From: Bradyrhizobium australiense
GTDB taxonomy: Bacteria; Pseudomonadota; Alphaproteobacteria; Rhizobiales; Xanthobacteraceae
Reading direction: 5' to 3'
NCBI RefSeq assembly: GCF_013114825.1
Contig: NZ_JAAVLX010000001.1
Coordinates: forward strand, 558,001 to 622,000
Length of the DNA stretch: 64,000 nt
The notes below the pieces were generated by a model, which saw nothing but the letters and a program-made list of their open reading frames with translations, had not been told where the DNA came from and searched no databases. The position numbers and the translations under genes were made by a program. Positions 50,936 through 58,834 of the stretch are shown in pieces (position 1 is the first letter of the stretch; the number at the start of each line of letters is the position of its first letter).

Positions 50936-52039
50936 ATGACGGCGACCCTCGAAGTCACCGACCTGCGCAAGCAGTTTGCGATCGGCCGGCCGGCGATCGA
51001 TGGCGTCAGTTTTGGCGTGCCAGCCGGCGAGATCGTGGTTCTGCTCGGCCCCTCCGGCTGCGGCAAGACCACGACGCTACGCTGCGTCGCGGGGCTGGAG
51101 CACCCGACATCGGGTGAAATCAGCATTGCCGGGAAGGTCGTCTCGTCGCCCGAGCGTGGCATTTTGGTGCCGCCGAGGTTGCGCGACCTCGGCATGGTGT
51201 TTCAGTCCTACGCGGTGTGGCCGCATATGACGGTGCGGCAGAACGTGGTCTATCCACTCAAGCACCGGAAACTGTCGCGCAGCGACGCCCGCAGCAAGGT
51301 CGACGAGGCGCTCCAACTGGTCGGCCTGTCGGAATATGCCGACCGGCCGGTGGTCGCATTATCAGGCGGCCAGATGCAGCGCGTGGCGCTGGCGCGCAGC
51401 ATAGTTTACCGGCCGCAATTGCTGCTGCTCGACGAGCCGTTGTCGAACCTCGATGCCAAGCTGCGCCTGCGGCTGCGCGACGATCTCCGCGTCATTCTCA
51501 AGCAAACCGGGATGACCGCGCTGTATGTCACCCATGACCAGGCCGAAGCCGTCGTGCTCGGCGACCGCATCGGCGTGATGCGCGACGGCAAACTGCTGCA
51601 GATGGATACGCCGGATGCGATCTATAACCGTCCGGCGGATCTGTTCGTCGCCAACTTCACCGGTGCGACCAACGAGCTTGCGGGCACGCTGGTATCGCGC
51701 AACGGCCAATTCGGCACGGTCGATTTCGGCGACGGGCGGCGGGGCGAGGTGGCGTTGCTGCAGTCGCTCGGCCCGGACGAGAAGGTGCGCATTGCGCTAC
51801 GGCCGGAGAACATCGCGATCGGCCAACATGATGGCGCCAACATTTTTCCCGCCCGCGTTCTCGACCGCCGCTATCAGGGCACGCAGACGGCCTACGGCAT
51901 CGAACTGTTCGGCCGGCGGCTGGAGGTGGTCGAGCTCGGCACCGCCGCCCGGCATCAGGTCGGTGTCGAGACCCAGGTTTCGCTGCCGCGGGAGAGTTGC
52001 TGGGCCTATCGCGACACGGGGCCCGTGGCGTTCGAGTAG
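50936..52039 (+). CDS. ABC transporter ATP-binding protein with TOBE domain (FbpC/PotA type)
   Basis: A 367-residue ATPase. Walker A is GPSGCGKTT, signature is LSGGQMQRVALARS, Walker B is LLLLDEPLSNLD, and the H-loop lies in YVTHDQAEAVVLGD. A C-terminal TOBE-like regulatory domain follows (ALRPENIAI and on). ATG 50936 (MTATLEVTDL) is set by homology; a start at 50891 would overlap the binding-protein gene. It energises the iron-type permease encoded at 48080. Confidence 0.92.
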   Translation: MTATLEVTDLRKQFAIGRPAIDGVSFGVPAGEIVVLLGPSGCGKTTTLRCVAGLEHPTSGEISIAGKVVSSPERGILVPPRLRDLGMVFQSYAVWPHMTVRQNVVYPLKHRKLSRSDARSKVDEALQLVGLSEYADRPVVALSGGQMQRVALARSIVYRPQLLLLDEPLSNLDAKLRLRLRDDLRVILKQTGMTALYVTHDQAEAVVLGDRIGVMRDGKLLQMDTPDAIYNRPADLFVANFTGATNELAGTLVSRNGQFGTVDFGDGRRGEVALLQSLGPDEKVRIALRPENIAIGQHDGANIFPARVLDRRYQGTQTAYGIELFGRRLEVVELGTAARHQVGVETQVSLPRESCWAYRDTGPVAFE

Positions 52040-52075
52040 ATCCGCGATTGCGGACTTTGGAGGAAACCCGTCGGC

Positions 52076-52855
52076 TTAAGCGCTCGGGCTCAGCCCCAGC
52101 CGCGCATAAATCCGCCGCGCATAGGCGCCGAATTCGTCGGTGGTCTTGATCGGCAGTGCCCGCGGGAACGGCAGCTCGATCGGGAAATAGTCAGCCATTC
52201 GCGCTGGTCCTGCGGTGAGCACGGCACAATGCGAGGCGAGGAACACCGCTTCCTGGATCGAGTGGGTCACGAACAGGATGGTCTTGCCGCTTTCGCGCCA
52301 GATCCGCAGCATTTCGAGGTTCATCTGCTCGCGGGTAAGCGCATCGAGCGCGCCGAACGGCTCGTCCATTAGGATCAGCTTGGGATCGTGGATGAAGGCG
52401 CGGGCAATCGCCGTGCGCTGCTGCATGCCGCCGGACAATTGCTGCGGATATTTGTCTTCAGAGCCGGCGAGGCCGACCAGGTCGAGCAGATCGCGGGCGC
52501 GCCTCCGCGCGGCCCTCATCGGCAGGCCGACGATTTCGGCCGGCAGCAGTACATTGTCGAGAATGGTTCGCCATTTGAGCAGCAAGGCCTGCTGGAACAC
52601 CATGCCGATATCGCGCGCCGGATCGAACGCCGTCATTGCGTTGCCGATTTTGATCGTGCCGCCGTCGGCCTCGTGCAATCCGGCCAGAATCTTCAGCACG
52701 GTGGTCTTGCCGCAGCCGGACGGGCCGACCAGCGAAACCAGTTCGCCCTCTTTCACGTCCATGGTGACGTCGGAGACGGCGAGGAATTCCGCGCCTTTGG
52801 ACCGGTAGACCTTGCGGACGTTGCGCAGGCTGATGAAGGGCTCCTCCGCCGTCAT
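52076..52855 (-). CDS. ABC transporter ATP-binding protein, SsuB/TauB type
   Basis: A 259-residue ATPase with Walker A GPSGCGKTT, signature LSGGMQQRTAIARAF, Walker B LILMDEPFGALD and H-loop VTHSIQEAVFLA. Its ATG overlaps the stop of the aldolase-like gene (ATGA). It is the last gene of a minus-strand operon and pairs with the permease at 55782 and the binding protein at 57388. The five-gene run places transporter subunits at both ends and enzymes between. Confidence 0.92.
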   Translation of the reverse strand: MTAEEPFISLRNVRKVYRSKGAEFLAVSDVTMDVKEGELVSLVGPSGCGKTTVLKILAGLHEADGGTIKIGNAMTAFDPARDIGMVFQQALLLKWRTILDNVLLPAEIVGLPMRAARRRARDLLDLVGLAGSEDKYPQQLSGGMQQRTAIARAFIHDPKLILMDEPFGALDALTREQMNLEMLRIWRESGKTILFVTHSIQEAVFLASHCAVLTAGPARMADYFPIELPFPRALPIKTTDEFGAYARRIYARLGLSPSA

Positions 52856-53907
52856 GCCAGCCATTTCTGCAGGTTCGCCTTCACGAAGGCGTCATCGGAG
52901 AGATCGGCATGCTCGCGGCAGACACGGTCGATCTCCCGCATCTGGCCCGGGCTCAGCCCTTCGGCGGGATCGAGGCACCAGAGACCCTGCATCAATCCCT
53001 GCCGCCGCAGGATTTCATGGCAGCCGGCGATGCAGCCGTGAAAATTGTTGGCGACGTCGAAGAACGCGCTGTTGCAATCGGTGACACGCGCGTCGAGCGC
53101 CAGCAAGTCGGCCGGCACGGTGTCCTTGCCGCGCGCCGCCTTGCACATCTCAAACTGCTTGATCGCGCTCGCGGTCCACACCGACCAGTGCCCGAGCAGG
53201 CCGCCTTTGAAGTACGCTCGCGTGGCGACGCCCTTGTCGCGCAGGTCGAAGGGCAGCGTGAGGTCCAGCAGGATGTGATCGTCGTTGCCGGTATAGAGCG
53301 CGACACGGTCGAGTGCGTTGGCCGCCGCCACTCCGCGCAGAACGTCCAGCGTCCGATAGCGGTTGAACGGCGCGATCTTGATGGCGATCACGTTGTCAAT
53401 GGCCGCGAAGCGGCGCCAGAAATCGGCACTGAGGATGACGCCGCCGACCGCCGGCTGCAGATAAAAACCGATCAACGGGATCTCGCGCGCCACCGCTTCG
53501 CAATGCGCGATGATCTCGTCCTCGGAAGCCGATTTCATTGCAGCGAGGCTGAGCAGGCCGGCGTGGTAGCCGATGCTGCGTGCAGTCTGGGCTTCCGCAA
53601 TGGCTTGTTGGGTCGGACCTGCGAGGCCTGCGACCATCGCAACCGGCCGCTTAGTCCATGACGCGGCGGTCTCCGCTGCCAACTCCAGCACCGGCCGGTA
53701 CAGGCCAACATCGCGGATCGCGAATTGCGTGGTGTGGACGCCGACGGCGAGGCCTCCAGCGCCGGCATCGAGATAGTAGCGCGTCAGAGCGCGTTGATGC
53801 CTGACATCGAGTGCGCGGTTGGCGTCGAGCGCGAGCGGATGCGCCGGCAGCACGGTGCCGTCGGCGATCAGCTTTCGAACCTCGGCCTTGATTTCGCTAT
53901 GATGCAT
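52852..53907 (-). CDS. dihydrodipicolinate synthase-family aldolase/lyase
   Basis: A 351-residue (beta/alpha)8 protein of the DapA/NanA family. The Schiff-base lysine is likely in AIKIAPFNRYRT, and the partner tyrosine in GFYLQPAVGG. It is longer than DapA (about 290), with a C-terminal extension after residue 300 (ILRRQGLMQGLWCLDPAEGLSPGQMREIDRVC). Family members cleave or form keto acids in the cytoplasm. It sits between transporter, acetyltransferase and epimerase genes, which points to catabolism of an imported sugar-acid-like or keto-acid compound rather than lysine synthesis. The substrate is unknown. Confidence 0.85.
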   Translation of the reverse strand: MHHSEIKAEVRKLIADGTVLPAHPLALDANRALDVRHQRALTRYYLDAGAGGLAVGVHTTQFAIRDVGLYRPVLELAAETAASWTKRPVAMVAGLAGPTQQAIAEAQTARSIGYHAGLLSLAAMKSASEDEIIAHCEAVAREIPLIGFYLQPAVGGVILSADFWRRFAAIDNVIAIKIAPFNRYRTLDVLRGVAAANALDRVALYTGNDDHILLDLTLPFDLRDKGVATRAYFKGGLLGHWSVWTASAIKQFEMCKAARGKDTVPADLLALDARVTDCNSAFFDVANNFHGCIAGCHEILRRQGLMQGLWCLDPAEGLSPGQMREIDRVCREHADLSDDAFVKANLQKWLA

Positions 53908-53918
53908 GGCGGCTGTTC

Positions 53919-54743
53919 CTATCCGAATTCCGGGCCGGCGACGGCGAACGGCGGTTGCGCGGGCGAGGCGGTCGCGGAGCCAAAGCGCATTCGCTGAAAC
54001 GGCCGCTCGATAGCCCAGCCTGACTTGACAAGCCCGTGCAGAAACTCTTCCTGAGAATGGACGGCGTCGATCAGCCAAGGTCCGGTCTCGGAGCCGATGA
54101 TGGCGTCCACCAGCGCCAGCGCTTGATCGGCGCGATCGGCCAGCAGCGGACCGATATGCCGGGCGGTGCGCCCATCGCGGACGAGGGCCATGGCTCGAGC
54201 ATCCGACACGATGCGAGAACCCGGGCGCGCAGCAAATTCCGACAGCAATGTGCTGCGGACAAATCCCATGGCGCTGCTATCGCGCGCGGCCAAGGCGTCG
54301 AGGTTGCCAGCAATTAGCGGCCTTGTCGCTGTGGTGCCTTGCGGCTCTTCCAAGCGCAGCCGCCGCAATTGCAGTGTCGGCGTGAAGCCGAGCGGACCGT
54401 AGATGATCGCGCCAGCGGGCGTAGCATCAAGCCAGCTTGTGAGCCCGCGCCGCGCGGCCGCTTCCAGGCAGGCGTCGACGAGCCTGGTCGCAAGACCGCG
54501 GCGACGGAAGTGTGCGGTCACCAGAACCATGCTGATCCAGGCATTTCCCGCCGAGTACGGCAGCAGCGCGGCTGTCGCCACCAAGCGGTCGCCGTCACGC
54601 GCGCCGAACACGGCGCCCTTGCTCAGGAAAAAGCGCCAGTCGGCTTCGTTCTGGTTCCAGCCGGCTTCGGTCGACAGCACCAACCCCGCCGGCGCATCGC
54701 TGACACCGAGCTCGACGATGTCGATGGGCTCAATAGCGGCCAT
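53919..54743 (-). CDS. GNAT-family acetyltransferase
   Basis: A 274-residue protein. The acetyl-CoA-binding motif A is VLVTAHFRRRGLATRLVDACLEAAARRG, followed by YGPLGFTPT. The C-terminal half (about 140-270) resembles a second, degenerate GNAT domain, ending in the WAIERPFQRMRFG segment seen in two-domain members. ATG 54743 overlaps the 3' end of the epimerase gene by 14 bases. Its substrate amine is unknown. Its place in the operon suggests modification of the imported compound or of a product. Confidence 0.82.
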   Translation of the reverse strand: MAAIEPIDIVELGVSDAPAGLVLSTEAGWNQNEADWRFFLSKGAVFGARDGDRLVATAALLPYSAGNAWISMVLVTAHFRRRGLATRLVDACLEAAARRGLTSWLDATPAGAIIYGPLGFTPTLQLRRLRLEEPQGTTATRPLIAGNLDALAARDSSAMGFVRSTLLSEFAARPGSRIVSDARAMALVRDGRTARHIGPLLADRADQALALVDAIIGSETGPWLIDAVHSQEEFLHGLVKSGWAIERPFQRMRFGSATASPAQPPFAVAGPEFG

Positions 54744-55773
54744 CGCGCACCTCGTATTTGGTGGGCTTGCCGAGGCTCGGCATCGAACGCGAGACCCAAT
54801 CGGCGGTCCAACTGATGAGCTGCTCGGTATCGACGATCGGCAGGCCAAACAATTTCACGGCCTGCGACGTGTCGGTGAGCCATGCCGTCGGCTCTTCCTT
54901 GCCGACAATCACGGGCGCGCGACCGAAGCGCTGGCCGAATTTCGCGGCGAGATCGCGCACCGCCAGGATTTCATGGCCGCTGACATTGATCGGTGAGGTC
55001 GGCGTCTCGCAATGTGCGAGGCAGCGCAGCGCTTGTGAAGAAGCGTCGCCCTGCCAGATGAAATTGACATGGCCGAGGCTGACGTCGATCGGCTTGCTCT
55101 GCAGCACCTTGCTCGCGATATCGTGCAGCACGCCGTAGCGCATATCGATTGCGTAATTCAGCCGAAACAGCCGTCCGGGCGTTCCATGCTTGCGTGAGAA
55201 ATACTCGAATATTCGCTCCCGCCCGACGCAGGATTGAGCGTATTCGCCAGGCGGGTTGGGCGCCATGTCCTCAGCCGAACCTCTGCCGGAGACCGGCACG
55301 AACGGATAGACGCAGCCGGTCGAGAACGCGACGATCCGCGAGGTCGCAAAGGCCTGCGCGACCAGGGCGGGGACGTGCGAATTCATCGCCCAGGTCAGCG
55401 AGAGGTCGCCCTCGGCGCCGAACTTGCGACCTGCCATGAAGACGATATTCGGAATCTTCGGCAGCGCCTTGATGGCGGCCTCGTCGAGCAGATCGCAATG
55501 GATGGTCTCGACGCCGCGCGCCTGCAGCCAGCCCTTGACGGCGGGATCGCTGAAGCGGGCCACGCCGATCACGCGGCGCTCCGGCGCGGCCGCTTTTGCA
55601 AGGCCGGCCAGCGTCGGCCCCATTTTGCCGGCAACACCTAAAATCATGATGTCGCCGTCGACCTTGCGCAAATCGTCGATTAACGCCTGACTCGGGCGGC
55701 ACAATAGCTCGTCGAGCGCGGCGATATCGGCGATCGTCTGCGGCAGGTTTTCGCGCGTCAGCAGCATGTTCAT
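54730..55773 (-). CDS. NAD-dependent epimerase/dehydratase-like protein lacking the YxxxK lysine
   Basis: A 347-residue extended short-chain dehydrogenase fold. The dinucleotide motif is ILGVAGKMGPTLAGLA. The serine region is FSTGCVYPFV. Where YxxxK should be, the sequence reads YAQSCVGRE, with cysteine in place of the catalytic lysine. RLNYAIDMRYGVLHDIA and FIWQGDASSQALRCL follow the normal fold. The ATG at 55773 could be replaced by a second ATG two codons on. It lies 8 bases after the permease gene. Confidence 0.83.
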   Translation of the reverse strand: MNMLLTRENLPQTIADIAALDELLCRPSQALIDDLRKVDGDIMILGVAGKMGPTLAGLAKAAAPERRVIGVARFSDPAVKGWLQARGVETIHCDLLDEAAIKALPKIPNIVFMAGRKFGAEGDLSLTWAMNSHVPALVAQAFATSRIVAFSTGCVYPFVPVSGRGSAEDMAPNPPGEYAQSCVGRERIFEYFSRKHGTPGRLFRLNYAIDMRYGVLHDIASKVLQSKPIDVSLGHVNFIWQGDASSQALRCLAHCETPTSPINVSGHEILAVRDLAAKFGQRFGRAPVIVGKEEPTAWLTDTSQAVKLFGLPIVDTEQLISWTADWVSRSMPSLGKPTKYEVRDGRY

Positions 55774-55781
55774 TCCCTGTC

Positions 55782-56552
55782 TTATTGCAGCCGGATGTCC
55801 CGGACGACGAACATCCGTTCGAGGCTGAGCACGAGGCCGTAGAGCGCTACGCCCAGCAAGGTCAGCAGCACCACCGCCATCATCATCGCCGGCGTATCGA
55901 GGGAGGCCTGCACCTGGATCATGAGATAACCGAGCCCGTGCTCGGAGGCGATGAACTCACCGACGATCGCACCGGCCACCGCCAGGATGGCCCCGACCTT
56001 CATTCCGGAAAAGACATAAGGCAGCGCGCCCGGCAACTGGATTTTCCGGAACAGCGTCCAGCGCGAACCGCGCAGCGACTTCACGAGGTCCAGCAGATCA
56101 GGCTCGACCTCGCTTAGTCCGCGGGCGGTGGTGAGCAGGATCGGAAAGAAACAAATGGAAAATGCGATCAGAATGTTCGGGAATATCCCGTAAGAGAACC
56201 AGACGATAAACAGCGGGCCGAGCGCCACCTTCGGGATCATGTTCAGTGTCACAAACAGCGGCAGCAGCAACAGGCTGACCAGCGGCGACCAGGTGAACAG
56301 CACGGCCAGCATGATGCCGACCAGCGCGCCGAGGCAGAACCCGCCGAGAATTTCGGCAGCCGTCACCGCGAGGTTGGACAGCCAGGCATAGCTGGGCGAA
56401 CCCAGTGTCGCGACGGTCGCAAGTGGCGAGGGCAGAATGAATTTTGGCACCTGGAAGGCGTCGACTAGAACCTGCCAGAGCACGATCACAGCCAGATGCA
56501 CGATCAGGATGATCGCGAAAGACCGTGCCGATCCGCCGTCACCGCTGGACAC
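55782..56552 (-). CDS. ABC transporter permease, TauC/SsuC type
   Basis: A 256-residue permease with about six spans (SFAIILIVHLAVIVLWQVLVD at the start). The coupling loop is EPDLLDLVKSLRGSRWTLFRKIQLPGALPYVFSGMKV. It starts at GTG 56552, with AAAGGGAG upstream. It is the first gene of the minus-strand operon and lies about 70 bases downstream of a 22-base palindrome at the end of the TetR gene. Confidence 0.9.
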   Translation of the reverse strand: MSSGDGGSARSFAIILIVHLAVIVLWQVLVDAFQVPKFILPSPLATVATLGSPSYAWLSNLAVTAAEILGGFCLGALVGIMLAVLFTWSPLVSLLLLPLFVTLNMIPKVALGPLFIVWFSYGIFPNILIAFSICFFPILLTTARGLSEVEPDLLDLVKSLRGSRWTLFRKIQLPGALPYVFSGMKVGAILAVAGAIVGEFIASEHGLGYLMIQVQASLDTPAMMMAVVLLTLLGVALYGLVLSLERMFVVRDIRLQ

Positions 56553-56622
56553 CGCGCACTCCCTTTGGATGCGCGGCCGGTTCCCCCGCCGCGCGGCGCC
56601 AATCTACCGCGGCCTCTCTCAG

Positions 56623-56644
56623 TAATCAACCATCTGGTTGATTA
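56623..56644. promoter_or_regulatory. perfect 22-base inverted repeat upstream of the importer-aldolase operon
   Basis: Arms TAATCAACCA and TGGTTGATTA surround TC. It overlaps the TAA stop of the TetR gene and lies 71 bases before the GTG of the permease, where it would control the minus-strand operon. A similar sequence (12 of 16 bases) lies at 57292-57307, before the divergent binding-protein gene. Both are likely bound by the TetR protein. Confidence 0.7.
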
Positions 56645-57289
56645 GGGCCGCAGCGAATGCAGCACCAGATCGACCACATGCCTGCGACGGGCCTGCCGCG
56701 CGGCCCGGCTCGAAAGGTCCTTGCCGAAGATCGCCGACAGGGTAGGCGTGTTCGAAAAGTAGAAATAGCTCAGCCCGGCAATCGAGATATAGAGGTGCAC
56801 GGGGTTAATACCTTTACGGAATATGCCGGCCTTCACGCCCTCGCCGAGAATGGTCGAAACCAGGCTGACCAGCGGCGAATGCATAGCTTCCAGTTTTCGC
56901 GAGCCACGGACGTGCCGGGCGCCGCCGCGGTTTTCGTCGTTCAGCAGGACGATGAAGTCCGGATGGGCGGCGAGGTGGTCAAAGGAACTTTCGATCAGCT
57001 TCTTGATCGCCTGTTCAGGCGGCAGTCCCTCGAGATTGAGCTTGCGCTCCTGGGCGCGGATCTCCTCATAGACCCATTCCAGCACCGCCAGATACAGCGC
57101 GTCCTTGTCGCCGAAATAATGATAGACGAGCTGCTTGTTGACGCCCGCGCGCGCGGCGATCTCGTCGACTCGGGCGCCGGCGAGCCCGCTGCTGGCGAAT
57201 TCGCGTCGTGCCGCGGTCAGCAGTTTCTTGCGGGTCGCGGCCGGATTGCGCCGCTGCGGCCTGGTATCGTCAGAACGTTTTTTAGGCAT
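56642..57289 (-). CDS. TetR-family regulator of the importer-aldolase cluster
   Basis: A 215-residue regulator. The helix-turn-helix covers about residues 18-65 (RKKLLTAARREFASSGLAGARVDEIAARAGVNKQLVYHYFGDKDALYLAVL). The C-terminal domain is of the type found in RutR/AcrR relatives (HPDFIVLLNDENRGGARHV). ATG 57289 starts MPKKRSDD. It stands between the minus-strand operon and the divergent binding-protein gene, with operator-like palindromes on both sides of it. It likely represses the system until the imported compound or a product binds. Confidence 0.88.
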   Translation of the reverse strand: MPKKRSDDTRPQRRNPAATRKKLLTAARREFASSGLAGARVDEIAARAGVNKQLVYHYFGDKDALYLAVLEWVYEEIRAQERKLNLEGLPPEQAIKKLIESSFDHLAAHPDFIVLLNDENRGGARHVRGSRKLEAMHSPLVSLVSTILGEGVKAGIFRKGINPVHLYISIAGLSYFYFSNTPTLSAIFGKDLSSRAARQARRRHVVDLVLHSLRP

Positions 57290-57291
57290 TT

Positions 57292-57307
57292 CCAACCAAA
57301 TAGTTGA
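57292..57307. promoter_or_regulatory. operator-like sequence before TetR and binding-protein genes
   Basis: CCAACCAAATAGTTGA matches the core of the palindrome at 56623-56644 in 12 of 16 positions and keeps the CAACCA/GTTGA halves. It lies 2 bases before the TetR ATG and about 80 bases before the binding-protein ATG, so a bound repressor could control both. Confidence 0.55.
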
Positions 57308-57387
57308 CAAGTCGTCAGGTCCCTTGTTGCATTGGTAGCGTCACAGAAGAGCTACGACAAGATCGGTTGCAGAACGAGGAGGATGCA

Positions 57388-58392
57388 ATGAAGGCTTTGC
57401 GAATTGCGGGACTTGCGCTTGCGGTTGCGGTGCCGGCCATTCCCTGTGCGGCCGCCGAGTCCGTCAACCTGATCCTTAACTGGACCCCGACCGCCGATCA
57501 TTCGCCGTTCTACTACGCCAAATCGCAGGGCTGGTACGAGAAGGCCGGCATCGACCTGACAATTGAGGTCGGCAAGGGCTCAGGCGTGTCCTCGCTGAAG
57601 GTCGGCTCCGGCGGCTCCCCGTTCGGCATCGCCGATCTCGCGACCGCACTGGTGGCCAAGAGCAAGGGCGCCGACGTGGTGGCGCTGATGAGCATCTACG
57701 CCAATACCGGACAGACCTTTTACTGGCTGAAGAGCTACGGCGTGAATGGGCCGAAAGACTTTCCGAACCACAAGATTGGCAATCCGCCGGGCGATGCGTC
57801 GCGGGTGATGTGGCCGGCCTTTGCCAAGGCGGTGGGCATCGCGCCTGACTCTGTGAATTTCGTCAATGTCGGCCCGACTGCCAAGATCGCGGCATTGAAG
57901 AGCCACACCGTCGATATCATCAGCGATTTCTACAACGAGCACGATCTCAAGGTGATCGAATTCGGCGCCGATCTCGGCTACGTCAATTGGAAGGATATCG
58001 GGCTGAACCCTTACGGCAATTCGCTGATCGTCAACGGTGCCTATCTGCAAAAGAACCCGAAGCTGGTCGAGGAGTTCGTCAAGGTCAGCCAGAAGGCCTA
58101 CGCCGCCTGCGTCGCCGACGTCGCGCCTTGCCTCAAGGCGCTGCTCGACCAGGCCTCAGGTCTCGACAAGGAGAACCAGCAGCGCCAGTGGGAGCGCATC
58201 AAGTTCCTGATGACGGACGAATTCACCACGACCAAGGCATTGGGCTGGATCGACGCCGAGCGGATGAAGAAGGACTACGAGCTGGTGCACACCTATCTCG
58301 GCATGGAAAAGCCGTTTGACGTGAATACCGCGTTCTCGACCAAGATGCTGGATACGTCGGTCAAGATGGATGCCAGCAAGGTGAAGAAATAG
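57388..58392 (+). CDS. ABC transporter substrate-binding protein, NMT1/THI5-like
   Basis: A 334-residue periplasmic protein. Signal peptide MKALRIAGLALAVAVPAIPCAAA, followed by ESVNLILNWTPTADHSPFYYAKSQGWYEKAGIDLTIE, the typical THI5/NMT1-like opening. ATG 57388 follows GAGGAGG. It is divergent from the TetR gene and separated from its permease and ATPase genes, which lie on the other strand, but shares their operator sequence. The ligand is unknown; members bind pyrimidines, sulfonates, hydroxymethylpyrimidines and related solutes. Confidence 0.9.
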   Translation: MKALRIAGLALAVAVPAIPCAAAESVNLILNWTPTADHSPFYYAKSQGWYEKAGIDLTIEVGKGSGVSSLKVGSGGSPFGIADLATALVAKSKGADVVALMSIYANTGQTFYWLKSYGVNGPKDFPNHKIGNPPGDASRVMWPAFAKAVGIAPDSVNFVNVGPTAKIAALKSHTVDIISDFYNEHDLKVIEFGADLGYVNWKDIGLNPYGNSLIVNGAYLQKNPKLVEEFVKVSQKAYAACVADVAPCLKALLDQASGLDKENQQRQWERIKFLMTDEFTTTKALGWIDAERMKKDYELVHTYLGMEKPFDVNTAFSTKMLDTSVKMDASKVKK

Positions 58393-58407
58393 GGTAGGTG
58401 TCTCAGC

Positions 58408-58491
58408 CGTCATTGCGAGCGAAGCGAAGCAATCCATGCTGCCGCTTGCCGAAAGATCGATTGCTTCCCCGCTACGCTCTTCGCAATGACG
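58408..58491 (+). repeat. 84-base dispersed palindromic repeat, copy 2
   Basis: Begins CGTCATTGCGAGCGAAGCGA and ends GCAATGACG, as does the copy at 2044-2127. AAGCAATCCAT and GATCGATTGCTT form the inner arms. It directly follows the binding-protein gene, as copy 1 also follows a binding-protein gene, so a 3'-end role is plausible. Confidence 0.85.
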
Positions 58492-58494
58492 GTG

Positions 58495-58818
58495 GTGCCG
58501 TTTGAGGACTTGCTGCTGCGCTGGGTCAAGCTGCACCCATGGGTCGCAGGTTTGAGCGATCGGGACGCGCAGATGCCAAGCCGGTGTGATTGGCACGATA
58601 TTGCGCTTGCGGAAGATTCCTTCGAGCTCGCGCCAATCCGCGAGCACGGTACGATAGATCCAGCGGTAGTAGTGCTTCCCACGGTCAATTTCTTCCGCGC
58701 TCTTGCGTCGATGTCCAGCTCGCAGGCACATATCGACGCCTGGCACGACAGCCGCCAGTTCGAGGGGCTGCAGTTTCGCTGACGCTGTTCGAATTTCGAC
58801 CTTCTGTTTCTTCTGCAT
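58495..58818 (-). pseudogene. possible small gene remnant running into the repeat
   Basis: A minus-strand frame starts at ATG 58818 (MQKKQKVEIRTASAKLQPLELAAVVPGVD) and stays open for about 105 codons until it enters the 84-base repeat, where it continues with repeat-derived residues. Content such as EIDRGKHYYRWIYRTVLADWRELEGIFRKRN looks protein-like. There is no gene on the other strand between 58492 and 58834. I do not recognise the family, and no ribosome site precedes the ATG. It may be a gene whose end was replaced by the repeat, or chance. Confidence 0.3.
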
Positions 58819-58834
58819 AAGGGAGCACACAACA

